Notes: generated by a model from the sequence alone, not told the origin. Positions 52,057-62,610 are shown, numbered from the stretch's first letter. The stretch is DNA of 64,000 bases from Paracoccus sp. MKU1 (GCF_001447385.1 NZ_LLWQ01000064.1:124001-188000), one strand, 5' to 3'. Made by a program: numbers and translations.

Positions 52057-52130
52057 TTTCTTCGTTGCCTAAATACCCATGCGGCAGTGCCCGGAGGCGG
52101 TGTTGCGGGGGTATTTGGACAACAGAGAAG
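52057..52130. repeat. 74 bp imperfect palindrome between convergent genes
   Basis: The left arm 52057-52082 (core TAAATACCCATGC) and the right arm 52105-52130 (core GCGGGGGTATTTGG) are reverse complements at 19 of 26 positions. The left arm matches the element after aroA at 21 of 24 positions. It lies between the DUF475 gene and the aminopeptidase gene, whose stops face each other, and could act as a bidirectional terminator or REP-like element. Confidence 0.65.
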
Positions 52131-52209
52131 CCGGGCCATGGCGCGTTGCCGGGTTGCGCGGCGCCGGTTGCGCCGTCGCATGGCCATCTGAAAACGGAAA
52201 GAACGGTAG

Positions 52210-54027
52210 TCAGGCGCCGCCGCCCAGCGGACGCGTCGTCAGGGAGAGCCAGTCGCGGACCTCGCCATCGACCAGCGGCGAGATCTTCTCCCAGACCTGT
52301 GCATGATAGGCGTCGAGCCAGGCGATCTCGGCCGGCGCCAGCAGGCCGGGCTCGATCAGCCGGCGGTCGATCGGGGCGAAGGTCAGGGTCTCGAAGCCCA
52401 GCATCTCGCGGCCGTCCGGGCTTTCGCGCTTCTCGACCACGATCAGGTTCTCGATGCGGATGCCGAAGGCGCCCTCGCGGTAATAGCCCGGCTCGTTCGA
52501 CAGGATCATGCCGGGGGCGAGCGGGATCTCCGAGATGCGCGAGATCCGCACCGGCCCCTCGTGCACCGACAGGCCGGCGCCGACGCCATGGCCGGTGCCG
52601 TGGTCGTAATCCATGCCCTCGGACCACAGCGGCGCACGGGCCAGGGCGTCGATATGGCAGCCGGCGACACCCTTGGGGAACTGCACCTGCGACACGGCGA
52701 TCATGCCTTGCAGCACCCGCGTATAGGGCCGGCGCACCGCCGGATCGACCGGGCCCATCGGCAGGGTGCGGGTGATGTCGGTAGTGCCGTTCGGGTATTG
52801 CCCGCCGGAATCAACCAGCAGGACATGGCCGGGCAGGATGCGCAGGTTGCTTTGCCGGTCGACATGGTAATGCGGGATCGCGGCATGCGGGCCGGTGGCC
52901 GCGATGGTGTCGAAGCTGATGTCGAGGATGCCACGCGCCAAGCGCAATTCCTCCAGCTTCTTCGCCACGTCGATCTCGGTCAGCGGCTCGGCGTCGAGCT
53001 GTGCGGCGCGGGCGTCAAGCCAGCACAAGAGTTCCGTCACCGCCGCGCCGTCCTGCAGATGCGCGGCGCGCATGCCGGCGATCTCGGCCGGGTTCTTGCA
53101 GGCTTTCGGCAGGATCACCGGGTCGGGGGCCTCCGCGATGGGGGTGTTCATGCTTTCGATCAGCGCGAAGACCCGGTCGGGGGCGCTGGCGGGATCGACC
53201 CGCACCGGGCCGGCAAGATTGGTCAGCGCCGGGGTCAGCGCGTCCAGCGGCAGCACCGAGACTGCGTTGCCAAGCGCCGCCCGCACCTCCGCGCCGAACT
53301 TGGCCGGGTTGGTGAAGACGGCGACATGGCCGTTTTCCTCGATGATGGCGAAGCATTGCACCACCGGGTTCTTCGGCACGTCTGCCCCGCGGATGTTCAG
53401 CAGCCACGAGACCGAATCGGGCAGGGTCAGCACCGCCGCCTGCTGCCCGGTCTCGCGCAGCGCCCGGGCGATGCGGGCGCGCTTCTCGGCCGCCGTTTCG
53501 CCGGCGATCTCGTCGGGCCAGAGCCGCACCGCGCCGACCGGCGCCTCGGGCTGGTCGGTCCAGATCGCATCGACCGGGTTCGTGTCGAGGGCGATCAGCG
53601 CGATGCCCGAGCCGGACAAGCCCTTTTCCATCTCGCGGATCTCGCGTCGCGTGTGCAGCCAGGGGTCGTAGCCGATGCGCCCGCCCTCGGGCAGCGCAGC
53701 GCGCAGCCAGTCGGCGGGTTTCGTCTCCGGCCAGGGCACCGGGGTGAAATGCGTGGGGTCCACCTCGGCCTTGACCTGCACGCGATAGCGGCCGTCGATG
53801 AACACCCCGGCGCGATCCGGGGTGACGATGCAGAAACCGGCGCTGCCGGTGAATCCGGTCAGCCAGGCCAGCCGTGCATCGCGGGCCGCGACATATTCGC
53901 CCTGATGCGCATCGGCGCGCGGCACCAGGAAGCCGTCGAGTTCGCGCGCCGCCAGCTCGCGGCGCAATTCGGCCAGCCGGGGCGGATGCGCGGCGGGGTC
54001 GGAATGGCTGTCGTAATTCTGGAACAT
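52210..54027 (-). CDS. pepP: Xaa-Pro aminopeptidase (M24B, aminopeptidase P)
   Basis: This 605 aa metallopeptidase removes N-terminal residues before proline. Two creatinase-like N-terminal domains precede the pita-bread catalytic domain. Metal ligands are visible in LLVDSGGQYPNGTTDITRT (two aspartates), GHGVGAGLSVHEGP (histidine), ILSNEPGYYREGAFGIRIEN (two glutamates). The length matches the three-domain eukaryotic-type and alphaproteobacterial forms. GGAGG lies upstream of the ATG. Confidence 0.93.
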   Translation of the reverse strand: MFQNYDSHSDPAAHPPRLAELRRELAARELDGFLVPRADAHQGEYVAARDARLAWLTGFTGSAGFCIVTPDRAGVFIDGRYRVQVKAEVDPTHFTPVPWPETKPADWLRAALPEGGRIGYDPWLHTRREIREMEKGLSGSGIALIALDTNPVDAIWTDQPEAPVGAVRLWPDEIAGETAAEKRARIARALRETGQQAAVLTLPDSVSWLLNIRGADVPKNPVVQCFAIIEENGHVAVFTNPAKFGAEVRAALGNAVSVLPLDALTPALTNLAGPVRVDPASAPDRVFALIESMNTPIAEAPDPVILPKACKNPAEIAGMRAAHLQDGAAVTELLCWLDARAAQLDAEPLTEIDVAKKLEELRLARGILDISFDTIAATGPHAAIPHYHVDRQSNLRILPGHVLLVDSGGQYPNGTTDITRTLPMGPVDPAVRRPYTRVLQGMIAVSQVQFPKGVAGCHIDALARAPLWSEGMDYDHGTGHGVGAGLSVHEGPVRISRISEIPLAPGMILSNEPGYYREGAFGIRIENLIVVEKRESPDGREMLGFETLTFAPIDRRLIEPGLLAPAEIAWLDAYHAQVWEKISPLVDGEVRDWLSLTTRPLGGGA

Positions 54028-54054
54028 GCTCGCCTCCGGGTCTTGTTGTGGTTG

Positions 54055-55308
54055 TCAGGCGCGGGCCAGCGCCGCGCTTGCGCCGGGCAGGGTGCGCGCG
54101 AGGCCGTCGGCCACCGCCTCGGCGCTGCGGCGGTGGTGGAATTCGGCGGCGACGCGGGCGCGGGACGCCTGGGCCAGCCGCCGCGCCTCGGCCGGATCGG
54201 CGTGCAGCCGGGCGATTTCGTCCGCCATGATCTCGGGGCGTTCGGGCGGCACCAGGATCGCGTCGCGGCCCGAGGTGATCAGCTCGTGATTGCCGCCGAC
54301 ATCGGTGACGACGACCGGCATCTCCATCGCCATCGCCTCCATGATCGCGACCGAGATGCCCTCGTTCAGACTGGCCAGCGCAAAGACATGCGCGCACTCC
54401 AGCCCCTCGCGCACGCGATCCTCGTTGACCGCGCCCAGCAGCGTGACCGCGTCGCCGAGGCCCTTCTCGGCGATCAGCGTGTCGAGCTGGCGGTGATAGC
54501 CCGAGCCGCCCTGCTCGTCCTCGCCGGCGATCTCCAGCCGGGCGTCGATGCCGCGGGCGCGCAGCAGGGCGACCGCCTCGATCAGGTGGTCGTGGCCCTT
54601 GACCGCGTTCAGCCGCCCGCAGCTGAACAGGCGCAGGGCCTCGCCGGGGGCGGGGGGCTGCCAAGGGGTCCGGCGCTGGATCTGGTCGAGGTCCACGCCC
54701 ATCGGCGCCACGTTGATGACGGCGGGGCGGTCGGTGCCGATCTCGCGCTCGGCCACCCGCGTCAGCAATTGCGAGATGATGGTGGCGAAGCGCGCATGGC
54801 GCCATTTCTGCCGCTGGTTCGGCCCGTAGCCCTCCAGCGTCGGGCCGTGCAGGGTCAGGCTGTAGCCCGGCCCGCCCAGCCGCTCGGCGAACATGGCGAT
54901 ATTGGCGCTGTCGGCGCAGCTGTGGACATGGACATGGGTCCAGCCCTGCTGGCGGGCGATGCGTTTCAGCCGCGCGCCCATGGCCAGCAGCGCCAGCATC
55001 CGCGCCCGCCCCTTGACGCCCTGCGCCTCGGCGCTCAGCGCCGCGCCCAGGCCGCGCGCCCAGCCGGTCGGCCCCGAGCGCAGGAATTCCGCGACGATGC
55101 CGAAACCCTCGCCGCCCAGCGGCATCAGGTAGCGGGTCCGGGCCTGCGCCTCGGCCGCCCAAGCGTGCGAGGCGACGGCGCGCGGCGGTGGGCGGGTCGA
55201 GATCAGCTCGGCCTCGATCCCCAGTTCGGCCAGCGCCTGCCGCTCGCGCCACAGGAAGATATGGGTCTGGCCTGGAAACTCGGGAATGAAAAAACCGATC
55301 TTCAACAC
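54055..55308 (-). CDS. Family 4 glycosyltransferase
   Basis: This 417 aa GT-B enzyme uses a nucleotide-sugar donor. The C-terminal domain has the family pattern SCGRLNAVKGHDHLIEAVALL, AGEDEQGGSGYHRQL and the E-x7-E motif SLNEGISVAIMEAMAMEMPVV. A GTG at 55308 (VLKIGFFIPEFPGQTHIF) is preferred: AAGGGG precedes it and it starts at the first strand of the fold. An ATG at 55368 would add 20 unlike residues. The acceptor is unknown. With the sulfotransferase-like gene nearby it may serve surface polysaccharide. Confidence 0.85.
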   Translation of the reverse strand: MLKIGFFIPEFPGQTHIFLWRERQALAELGIEAELISTRPPPRAVASHAWAAEAQARTRYLMPLGGEGFGIVAEFLRSGPTGWARGLGAALSAEAQGVKGRARMLALLAMGARLKRIARQQGWTHVHVHSCADSANIAMFAERLGGPGYSLTLHGPTLEGYGPNQRQKWRHARFATIISQLLTRVAEREIGTDRPAVINVAPMGVDLDQIQRRTPWQPPAPGEALRLFSCGRLNAVKGHDHLIEAVALLRARGIDARLEIAGEDEQGGSGYHRQLDTLIAEKGLGDAVTLLGAVNEDRVREGLECAHVFALASLNEGISVAIMEAMAMEMPVVVTDVGGNHELITSGRDAILVPPERPEIMADEIARLHADPAEARRLAQASRARVAAEFHHRRSAEAVADGLARTLPGASAALARA

Positions 55309-55408
55309 GTCGAAGCCCCTTGGCCAGCGAGGCGGAAAGCGGCCCCGATCCGGCGAAATTGGTCGCATGGCAGGCGGGGCAGATCAAGCAGCCGGAATGG
55401 ACAGGCTT

Positions 55409-57271
55409 TCATCCCGCCCGGCGCTGGCTCATGGCGCGGGCGCGCTTCCTGGGATCGGCCTCGAACAGCGCGGCGAGCTGTTCGGTGATGGCGCCGGCCA
55501 GCTGCTCGGCATCGGTGATCGTCACCGCGCGCTGGTAATAGCGGGTCACGTCATGGCCGATGCCGATGGCCAGCAGCTCGACCTGCTTCTTGCGCTCGAT
55601 CATCGCGATCACGTCGCGCAGGTGCTTTTCCAGGAAATTCGCCGGATTGACCGACAGCGTCGAATCGTCCACCGGCGCCCCGTCCGAGATCACCATCAGG
55701 ATGCGCCGCGCCTCGGGCCGCCGGGCCAGCCGCCGATGCGCCCATTCCAGCGCCTCGCCGTCGATGTTTTCCTTGAGCAACCCCTCTTTCATCATCAGGC
55801 CCAGGTTCGGCCGCACCCGCCGCCAGGGCGCATCGGCGCCCTTGTAGATGATATGGCGCAGGTCGTTGAGCCGTCCCGGCTGCGCCGGCCGGCCGGCGGC
55901 CAGCCATTTCTCGCGGCTTTGTCCGCCTTTCCAGGCGCGGGTGGTGAAGCCCAGGATCTCGACCTTGACCTGGCTGCGTTCCAGCGTGCGGGCCAGAACG
56001 TCGGCGCAGATCGCGGCGATGCTGATCGGCCGGCCGCGCATCGAGCCGGAATTGTCCAGAAGCAGCGTCACAACCGTGTCGCGGAACTCGGTATCCTTCT
56101 CGACCTTGAAGGACAGCGGCGTGGTCGGGTTCGCCACCACGCGGGCGAGGCGCCCGGCGTCCAGCACGCCTTCCTCCTTGTCGAATTCCCAGCTGCGGTT
56201 CTGCTGCGCCTGCAAGCGGCGCTGGAGCTTGTTCGCCAGCCGCGAGACGGCACCGCGCAGGGGTTCCAGCTGCTTGTCGAGATAGGCGCGCAACCGCTCC
56301 AGCTCGGCCGGGTCGGCGAGGTCCTCGGCGCGGATCTCCTCGTCGAATTCCTGGGCATAGACCTTGTAATCCGGGCTTGCCTCGCTGACCTGCGGCGGCA
56401 GGTCGGGGGGCGTCTCGGCCTCGGACATCTCGGCCTCGTCCACCAGTTCCTCGTCGGACTGGTCGTCCATGCTGACCTGGGCCTGGCGTTCGTCCTGGGT
56501 CTGGTCCTGGGTGCGCTCGGGGCTGGCCTCGGCGTCCTCGTCCTGGTTCTGGTCGCGGGACTGGTTGTCGCCGGCCTCCTCGTCCTGCTCGGCGTTCTCG
56601 TCGGCCTCGTCCTCTTGCGGCTCGTCCGGGTCCTCGCCCAGCTGGTCGCCATAGCCGAGGTCGGCGATCACCTTGCGGGCCAGCCGCGCGAAGGCGGCCT
56701 GGTCGGCCAGCACCTCGCCCACCTGCTCCAGATCGGCGCCGGCCTGTTCCTCGACGAAGGGCCGCCACAGGTCCGCGACATGCTGCGCGGCCGAGGGCAG
56801 GGCGCGGCCGGTGGCCGCCTGCCGCACGATATAGCCCGCAGCGACGGCCAGCGGCGCATCCGCCGGGGCCTTGATCTGGCCATAGCCCTTGCGCTCGGCC
56901 TCCTGCCCCAGCTTGGCGTCGATGTTCGACAGCGCCCCGGGCATGTCGCGCGCGCCCAACGCCTCGCAGCGCGCCGTCTCCATCGCCTCGTAGAGGTCGC
57001 GCGCCATCGGCCCGGCGGGGGCGTATTTCGCATGGGTTCCGGCGTCGTGGTGGCGCAGCTTCATCGCCAGCGCATCGGCGGTGCCGCGCGCCAGCAGCAC
57101 CTCGTCGCGGGTCATGCGGCGGCTGACCTGCGGCAGGCGCATGGTGTCGCCCGCCACGCCGGAAGGGTCGGCGGTGAAGGTCACGTTCAGCTCGTGATCC
57201 TCGGCCAGGGCGCGGGTCGCCTCGGTCAGGGCCTTCTTGAACGGATCGGCGGGGTTGTCGGATTTCTTCAT
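55409..57271 (-). CDS. cobT: Aerobic cobaltochelatase subunit CobT
   Basis: CobT partners CobS and CobN to insert cobalt into hydrogenobyrinic acid diamide. The 620 aa protein has an N-terminal domain, a highly acidic Asp/Glu/Gln region at about 220-300 and a C-terminal von Willebrand A domain with the MIDAS motif [15 protein letters not shown]. The ATG at 57271 is preferred over a GTG four codons earlier. The Shine-Dalgarno GAAGGTGA overlaps the stop of the upstream sulfotransferase-like gene, so the two are cotranscribed. Confidence 0.93.
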   Translation of the reverse strand: MKKSDNPADPFKKALTEATRALAEDHELNVTFTADPSGVAGDTMRLPQVSRRMTRDEVLLARGTADALAMKLRHHDAGTHAKYAPAGPMARDLYEAMETARCEALGARDMPGALSNIDAKLGQEAERKGYGQIKAPADAPLAVAAGYIVRQAATGRALPSAAQHVADLWRPFVEEQAGADLEQVGEVLADQAAFARLARKVIADLGYGDQLGEDPDEPQEDEADENAEQDEEAGDNQSRDQNQDEDAEASPERTQDQTQDERQAQVSMDDQSDEELVDEAEMSEAETPPDLPPQVSEASPDYKVYAQEFDEEIRAEDLADPAELERLRAYLDKQLEPLRGAVSRLANKLQRRLQAQQNRSWEFDKEEGVLDAGRLARVVANPTTPLSFKVEKDTEFRDTVVTLLLDNSGSMRGRPISIAAICADVLARTLERSQVKVEILGFTTRAWKGGQSREKWLAAGRPAQPGRLNDLRHIIYKGADAPWRRVRPNLGLMMKEGLLKENIDGEALEWAHRRLARRPEARRILMVISDGAPVDDSTLSVNPANFLEKHLRDVIAMIERKKQVELLAIGIGHDVTRYYQRAVTITDAEQLAGAITEQLAALFEADPRKRARAMSQRRAG

Positions 57272-57279
57272 GGGCGGGG

Positions 57280-58326
57280 TCACCTTCTCAACCGGGTGTA
57301 GCGGGACAATGCGCTACCGACCGCACGGTCCGGCAACGGCAGGGACAACCAGGGCCCGACCGCCCTGCTCGCGGCAGAGGCGGCGGGGGTGGCGGCCAGG
57401 TCGAACGGATCCGTAACGCCTACCGTCGCATCCTGCATATCACGGGCCAGGGCATCGGCAAAGCCGCGCGCTTCGAGCCCCAGCCTGCGGTCCATGCCGA
57501 TGGCATCCATGTGGTAGCGGCTTTGGAAACCGGCGGCGTTGCGCGGCGAAAGCGCCAGCCTGAGCCCGTCACCCGCACCCGCGGCATGCTTGCGATAGAG
57601 GCGGTCGAACTCATAGCCGACCGCAAGGCGCAGCGCCGGGCTGCGGTGCTGGAGGCGGCGGTGAATCCGCTGCACCTCGCCCAGGCCGGTCGGATCGAGG
57701 CTTCTGTTCTCGGCCGGGATGCCAGGCGTGGCAACGGCGCTGCCGGTGCAGATGGACAGGAAATCCGTCACGATATCGCCTCCGACCAGATGCTGGCGCA
57801 GCAGGGGGCGCAGGATATAGGCATCGCCGAACTGCTGCCGCCATGCGTCGATGGTTCCGCTTTGCAGAAAGCGGCCGCGCCCGGTGCTTTGCTGGACGAA
57901 ATCCTGGAAGCGCCGCAGATCGGCGCCGATCTTGACCACCTCGGCATAGACCGATCTCATCCGCGACAGATGCGGGCGGACGTAGTGGACCAGATGCACG
58001 CGCTCGGCAAAGGGCTGAAGCACCATGTCGGCGAACGCCTTCAACACGTCCGGCCGCAGCACCGAGAAATGCTCGTCCGACAGGACGCAGACCGAGGCGC
58101 GGGGGGCAAGCGTCAATTGTGCACGGCATATCCGTGCCATGAGCCCGCCTCCCGGCCTGACCCGCAGCGCCTTTGCCAGCCGGCTGTGGTTTTCGGCCCA
58201 GCCGGGATAGACCATATCCAGATCCATCCCGCTGAAGCCGTCCGAACGCAGGAAACGCTGCAACGATGTCGAGCCAGCCTTCATGTCCCCGATATGGACA
58301 TAAATGCTCTTGAACTTCGCTGCCAT
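57280..58326 (-). CDS. Sulfotransferase-like protein between cobS and cobT
   Basis: This is a 348 aa protein with an N-terminal P-loop of PAPS-dependent sulfotransferase type: [19 protein letters not shown], residues 8-26. A 3'-phosphate-binding strand may be [19 protein letters not shown] near residue 111-129. No signal peptide. Its stop lies within the ribosome site of cobT and its start is 25 bases after the cobS stop, so it is in the cobS-cobT operon although no sulfation step exists in cobalamin synthesis. The likely substrate is a carbohydrate, but this is a guess. Confidence 0.75.
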   Translation of the reverse strand: MAAKFKSIYVHIGDMKAGSTSLQRFLRSDGFSGMDLDMVYPGWAENHSRLAKALRVRPGGGLMARICRAQLTLAPRASVCVLSDEHFSVLRPDVLKAFADMVLQPFAERVHLVHYVRPHLSRMRSVYAEVVKIGADLRRFQDFVQQSTGRGRFLQSGTIDAWRQQFGDAYILRPLLRQHLVGGDIVTDFLSICTGSAVATPGIPAENRSLDPTGLGEVQRIHRRLQHRSPALRLAVGYEFDRLYRKHAAGAGDGLRLALSPRNAAGFQSRYHMDAIGMDRRLGLEARGFADALARDMQDATVGVTDPFDLAATPAASAASRAVGPWLSLPLPDRAVGSALSRYTRLRR

Positions 58327-58351
58327 TACGCTGCTCGGGCCAGGGGCCCCA

Positions 58352-59326
58352 TCACCCCGCCTTGACCGCCGCGCTTTCCGGCAGTTCCTCGTCGAACAGG
58401 CGCTGGTAGAACTCGGCCACGGTCTGGCGCTCCAGCTCGTCGCATTTGTTCAGGAAGGTCAGCCGGAAGGCATAGCCCACGTTGTCGCCGAAGATGCGGG
58501 CGTTCTGCGCCCATGCGATCACCGTGCGCGGCGACATGACCGTGGACAGGTCGCCCTGCATGAAGGCGGTCCGCGTCAGGTCGGCCAGCGTCACCATCTG
58601 GCTGATGATCTTGCGGCCCTTCTCGGTGTTGTAGGTCGGGTTCTTGGCCAGAACGATGGCGGCCTCGGCGTCGTGGCTCAGGTAGTTCAGCGTCGCCACC
58701 AGAGACCAGCGGTCCATCTGGCCTTGGTTGATCTGCTGGGTGCCGTGATAGAGGCCGGTCGTGTCGCCCAGGCCCACGGTGTTCGCCGTCGCGAACAGGC
58801 GGAAATAGGGATTGGGCGTGATGACCTCGTTCTGGTCCAGCAGCGTCAGCTTGCCGTCGGCCTCCAGCACGCGCTGGATCACGAACATCACGTCGGCGCG
58901 GCCGGCGTCGTATTCGTCGAAGACGATGGCGGTCGGGTTGCGCAGCGCCCAGGGCAGGATGCCCTCGTGGAACACCGTGACCTGCTTGCCCTCGACCAGC
59001 TTGATCGCGTCCTTGCCGATCAGGTCGATGCGGCTGACGTGGCTGTCCAGGTTCACCCGCACGCAGGGCCAGTTCAGCCGCGCCGCTACCTGCTCGATAT
59101 GCGTCGATTTGCCGGTGCCGTGATAGCCCTGGATCATCACCCGTCGGTTGTAGGCAAAGCCGGCCAGGATCGCCAGGGTGGTGTCGGGGTCGAACTTGTA
59201 GGTCGAGTCGATGTCGGGCACCCGGTCGGATCGCTCGGCAAAGCCCTTGACCTTCATGTCGCTGTCAAGGCCGAAGACCTCGCGCAGGTCGATCTCCTCG
59301 GTCGGTTTCGCGTTCTGATCCAGCAT
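58352..59326 (-). CDS. cobS: Aerobic cobaltochelatase subunit CobS
   Basis: This 324 aa AAA+ ATPase of the cobalt chelatase is homologous to BchI. Walker A is [18 protein letters not shown] and Walker [11 protein letters not shown]; sensor motif [11 protein letters not shown] follows. The ATG at 59326 ([19 protein letters not shown]) follows GAAAGGG; the open frame further upstream has no conservation. It is the first gene of the cobS-sulfotransferase-cobT unit and is divergent from the DUF808 gene. Confidence 0.95.
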   Translation of the reverse strand: MLDQNAKPTEEIDLREVFGLDSDMKVKGFAERSDRVPDIDSTYKFDPDTTLAILAGFAYNRRVMIQGYHGTGKSTHIEQVAARLNWPCVRVNLDSHVSRIDLIGKDAIKLVEGKQVTVFHEGILPWALRNPTAIVFDEYDAGRADVMFVIQRVLEADGKLTLLDQNEVITPNPYFRLFATANTVGLGDTTGLYHGTQQINQGQMDRWSLVATLNYLSHDAEAAIVLAKNPTYNTEKGRKIISQMVTLADLTRTAFMQGDLSTVMSPRTVIAWAQNARIFGDNVGYAFRLTFLNKCDELERQTVAEFYQRLFDEELPESAAVKAG

Positions 59327-59483
59327 GGGGCGGCCCTTTCGATTGTCCCATGCTTGATGAATGATTCCCCGCGCGGGTGCAAGCCGGGCGGGGCGCGGGA
59401 ACCATCGCCCCGGCTGCGAATTGCGCCTGCGGACGAGGGCGCCTAGAGTGCCGCGCGGAGACCTTGGGACGGGACGGATTGGC

Positions 59484-60452
59484 ATGAGCGGATTGCTGGC
59501 GCTCTTGGACGATGTGGCGGGGATCGCCAAGATCGCGGCGGCGTCGATCGACGACGTGGCGGGGCAGGCGGTCAAGGCCGGCAGCAAGGCCGCCGGCGCG
59601 GTGATCGACGACGCGGCGGTGACGCCGAAATACGTGCACGGCTTTTCCGCCGCGCGCGAGGTGCCGATCGTGATGAAGATCGCCCGCGGCTCGCTTTACA
59701 ACAAGCTGGTGATCCTGCTGCCCATCGCGCTGCTCCTGTCGGCCTTTGCGCCTTGGGCGATCACGCCGCTGCTGATGGTGGGCGGCTCCTACCTGTGTTT
59801 CGAGGGTGCCGAGAAGCTCGTGCATGCGCTCAGCCACCACAAGGTCAACGAACCGCATCTGACGGTGACCGAGGAAGGCGCCGCCGGGCTGGAAGAGGAA
59901 CGGGTGCGCGGCGCGATCAAGACCGACTTCATCCTCTCGGCCGAGATTATGACCATCGCGCTGGCCACGATTCCGAACGGCGATGCGATCTGGATGAAGG
60001 CGCTGATCCTGGCCGTGGTGGCGCTGGGCATCACCGTCGCGGTCTACGGCTTCGTGGCGCTGATCGTAAAGGCGGACGATGTCGGCTTGCATCTGCACGA
60101 GCGCGGCGGGCCGCTGGCGGGGCTTGGGCGCGGCATCGTGCATGTCATGCCGGGTTTCATGAAGGCGCTGACCGTGGTCGGCACTGCTGCGATGATCTGG
60201 GTCGGCGGCCAGATCGTCATTCACGGGCTGCACGAACTGGGCCAGCACCAGCCCTATGAATGGATCCATGGCATGGCCGAGGCGGCGGCCCATGCCCTGC
60301 CAGCCGCGCCGGGATTTGCGGCCTGGGCCACGACGGCCTTTTTCGACGGCATCTTCGGGGTGGTCTGGGGCATGATCCTGATCCCGGTGGCGCATCACGC
60401 CGTCACCCCGGCCATCGAGGCGGTCAAGGGTGCCCTTGGCGAGAAAGCCTGA
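59484..60452 (+). CDS. DUF808 (YedI-like) membrane protein
   Basis: This 322 aa inner-membrane protein begins [20 protein letters not shown], the standard DUF808 start. The segments [20 protein letters not shown] and [16 protein letters not shown] are conserved in the family. About six membrane helices are predicted. The function is unknown. The ATG at 59484 is used in place of a longer upstream frame because the motif begins there. Confidence 0.88.
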   Translation: MSGLLALLDDVAGIAKIAAASIDDVAGQAVKAGSKAAGAVIDDAAVTPKYVHGFSAAREVPIVMKIARGSLYNKLVILLPIALLLSAFAPWAITPLLMVGGSYLCFEGAEKLVHALSHHKVNEPHLTVTEEGAAGLEEERVRGAIKTDFILSAEIMTIALATIPNGDAIWMKALILAVVALGITVAVYGFVALIVKADDVGLHLHERGGPLAGLGRGIVHVMPGFMKALTVVGTAAMIWVGGQIVIHGLHELGQHQPYEWIHGMAEAAAHALPAAPGFAAWATTAFFDGIFGVVWGMILIPVAHHAVTPAIEAVKGALGEKA

Positions 60453-60518
60453 TCCCCGGCTTGCCCTTGGACCGGCGGCAGGGCTATTTCCCTGCCATAC
60501 CAATTCAGGAGGACTGCC

Positions 60519-61898
60519 ATGCCCATTCCCGCCCCGGTGCTTGAGGCGCTTTCCGCGCTTCTGGGTGCGCGTCTGTCCACCAGCGGCGCCGACCGCGAAC
60601 TGCACGCCCAGTCCGAGACCTTCCACCGCGTCCCGCCGCCCGACGCGGTGGCCTGGCCGGTCTCGACCGAGGAGGTGTCGCGCATCGCCGCCATCTGCCA
60701 TGCGCATCGCGTGCCGATGATCGGCTGGGGCACCGGTACTTCGCTGGAGGGGCAGGCCTTGGCGCCGCAGGGCGGGCTGGTCATCGACCTGTCGAAGATG
60801 GACCGGGTGCTGGAGATCCGGGCCGAGGACATGCAGGTCAGCGTCCAGCCCGGCTGCACGCGCGAGGCGCTGAATACCGAATTGCGCGCGACCGGCCTGT
60901 TCTTCCCGGTCGATCCCGGTGCCAATGCCTCGCTGGGCGGCATGGCGGCGACCCGCGCCTCGGGGACCACGGCGGTGCGCTACGGCACCATGCGCGACAA
61001 CGTGCTGGCGCTCGAGGTGGTGCTGGCCGACGGGCGCGTCATCCGCACCGGCACGCGGGCGGCGAAATCCAGTGCCGGCTATGACCTGACCGCGCTGTTC
61101 GTCGGCTCCGAGGGCACGCTGGGCATCATCACCGAGCTGACCCTGCGGCTGCACGGCCAGCCCGAGGAGGTCGCCTCGGCGGTCTGCGGCTTCGCGACGC
61201 TGGAGCAGGCGGTGGAATGCGTCACCGCGACGATCCAGTCGGGCATCCCCATGGCGCGGATCGAGTTCATCGACGCCGATGTGGTGCGCGCCTTCAACCG
61301 CGCCTCGGGCACGCAGATGCATGAAGGGCCGCATCTGATGGTCGAGTTCCACGGCGCGCCCGCCTCGGTCAAGGGCGATGCCGAAAGCTTCGGCGCGCTG
61401 GCGGGCGAGTTCGGCGGCACCGGCTTCGACTGGGCGACGACGCCCGAGGCGCGGGCGGCCTTGTGGAAGATGCGGCACAACGCCTATCGCTCCTGCCTGG
61501 CGCTGCGGCCGGGCGCGACGGCGGTGGTGACGGATGTCTGCGTGCCGATGTCGCATCTGCCCGCCGCGGTGGCCGCGGCGGCCGAGGACATCCGCGCCGA
61601 GGGCCTGCTGGGCCCCATCGTCGGCCATGTCGGCGACGGGAACTTCCACGCCCAGATCCTGGTGATGCCCGGCGACGAGGCCGAGCTTGCCGCCGCCAAG
61701 CGCGTCGCGCTGCGCATGGCCGAGCGTGCGATCGCGGTGGGCGGCACCATCACCGGCGAGCATGGCGTGGGCATCGGCAAGAAGCCCCTGATGCCCGCCC
61801 AGCACGGCGCGGCCATCGGCGTGATGGCGGCGATCAAGCAGGCGCTGGACCCCGAGGGCGTGCTGAACCCCGGCAAGCTGGTGCCGGAGATGGGCTGA
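60519..61898 (+). CDS. FAD-linked 2-hydroxyacid dehydrogenase (D-lactate dehydrogenase/GlcD type)
   Basis: This 459 aa flavoprotein has a PCMH-type FAD domain: GWGTGTSLEGQALAPQGG, DPGANASLGGMAATRASGTTAVRYG and SEGTLGIITELTLRL. The C-terminal catalytic domain has HVGDGNFHAQILV and GEHGVGIGKK, typical of cytochrome-linked D-lactate dehydrogenases and of GlcD. A single full-length gene without glcE/glcF nearby favours D-lactate dehydrogenase. A GGAGG site precedes the ATG. Confidence 0.9.
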   Translation: MPIPAPVLEALSALLGARLSTSGADRELHAQSETFHRVPPPDAVAWPVSTEEVSRIAAICHAHRVPMIGWGTGTSLEGQALAPQGGLVIDLSKMDRVLEIRAEDMQVSVQPGCTREALNTELRATGLFFPVDPGANASLGGMAATRASGTTAVRYGTMRDNVLALEVVLADGRVIRTGTRAAKSSAGYDLTALFVGSEGTLGIITELTLRLHGQPEEVASAVCGFATLEQAVECVTATIQSGIPMARIEFIDADVVRAFNRASGTQMHEGPHLMVEFHGAPASVKGDAESFGALAGEFGGTGFDWATTPEARAALWKMRHNAYRSCLALRPGATAVVTDVCVPMSHLPAAVAAAAEDIRAEGLLGPIVGHVGDGNFHAQILVMPGDEAELAAAKRVALRMAERAIAVGGTITGEHGVGIGKKPLMPAQHGAAIGVMAAIKQALDPEGVLNPGKLVPEMG

Positions 61899-61980
61899 GG
61901 GGCAGGGCGCGCCGGCAGATTCCGGCCGGGCGCGCCGCCCGTCCGCATCGGCAGCGCATTCCGGCAGGGAGGAGCGGACA

Positions 61981-62439
61981 ATGCCAATGCCATGGACCTA
62001 TCGCCATGCATCCAAGGAATGGCGCGCGATTCTCGACGATCTCAAGGACCGCATGGACCTGGTCTCGGACAACAGCGCCTATACCGCCCTGGACGGCGTG
62101 TTCCAGGTCTTCCGTCGCCGACTCACGGCGCAGCAGGGGCTGGATTTCGCGTCCGTCCTGCCGGCGATTCCCAGGGCGATCTTCGTGGCCGGCTGGAAAC
62201 CCGACGACAAGCCGGTGCCCTTTGCCGACCGCCGGATCATGCCCCGAGAGGCGCAACAGGTCCGGCCGCATCACAACCTGACCCCGGACAACGCCATCGA
62301 AGCCGTGGCCTGGACCATCCGCCGCTACACGAACAAGGCGGATCTCCAGCGCGTCCTGGAATGCCTGCCGCCGGGCGCGGTCCAGTTCTGGCATGTCGAT
62401 GGGGCCGACCCCAGAGAGATCGCGCCGCGGATCTTCTGA
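61981..62439 (+). CDS. DUF2267 domain protein
   Basis: This is a 152 aa protein with one DUF2267 domain: WRAILDDLKDRMDLVSDNSAYTALDGVFQVFRRRLTAQQGLDFASVLPAIPRAIFVAGWKP, then the second half NAIEAVAWTIRRYTNKADLQRVLECLPPGAVQFW. Function is unknown; paralogues appear in stress-related loci of other bacteria. GGAGGAGCGG lies just before the ATG. Confidence 0.8.
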   Translation: MPMPWTYRHASKEWRAILDDLKDRMDLVSDNSAYTALDGVFQVFRRRLTAQQGLDFASVLPAIPRAIFVAGWKPDDKPVPFADRRIMPREAQQVRPHHNLTPDNAIEAVAWTIRRYTNKADLQRVLECLPPGAVQFWHVDGADPREIAPRIF

Positions 62440-62497
62440 AACGGGCCGCGCAACCTGCGGTGGAGATGCGCGCGGACGCGGGCGTCCCTGACAAACT

Positions 62498-62522
62498 CGT
62501 GACTGTCACGCCATCGTGACAG
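62498..62522. promoter_or_regulatory. Overlapping palindromes upstream of the GH25 lysozyme gene
   Basis: CGTGACTGTCACG (62498-62510) is a perfect palindrome. Its right half forms a second one, CTGTCACG-CCAT-CGTGACAG (62503-62522). Three CGTGAC half-sites in 25 bases, about 90 bases before the lysozyme start, look like a regulator binding site. A Pho-box is possible but the direct-repeat form is not met. Confidence 0.5.
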
Positions 62523-62610
62523 AGCCCCGCGCCTTTGCGATAAGGACACGAAGCGCCGAGCACAGGCGCAGAGGCAGAGCGCGCGGCATGCGCGGCGGCA
62601 GAGGGCAGAG

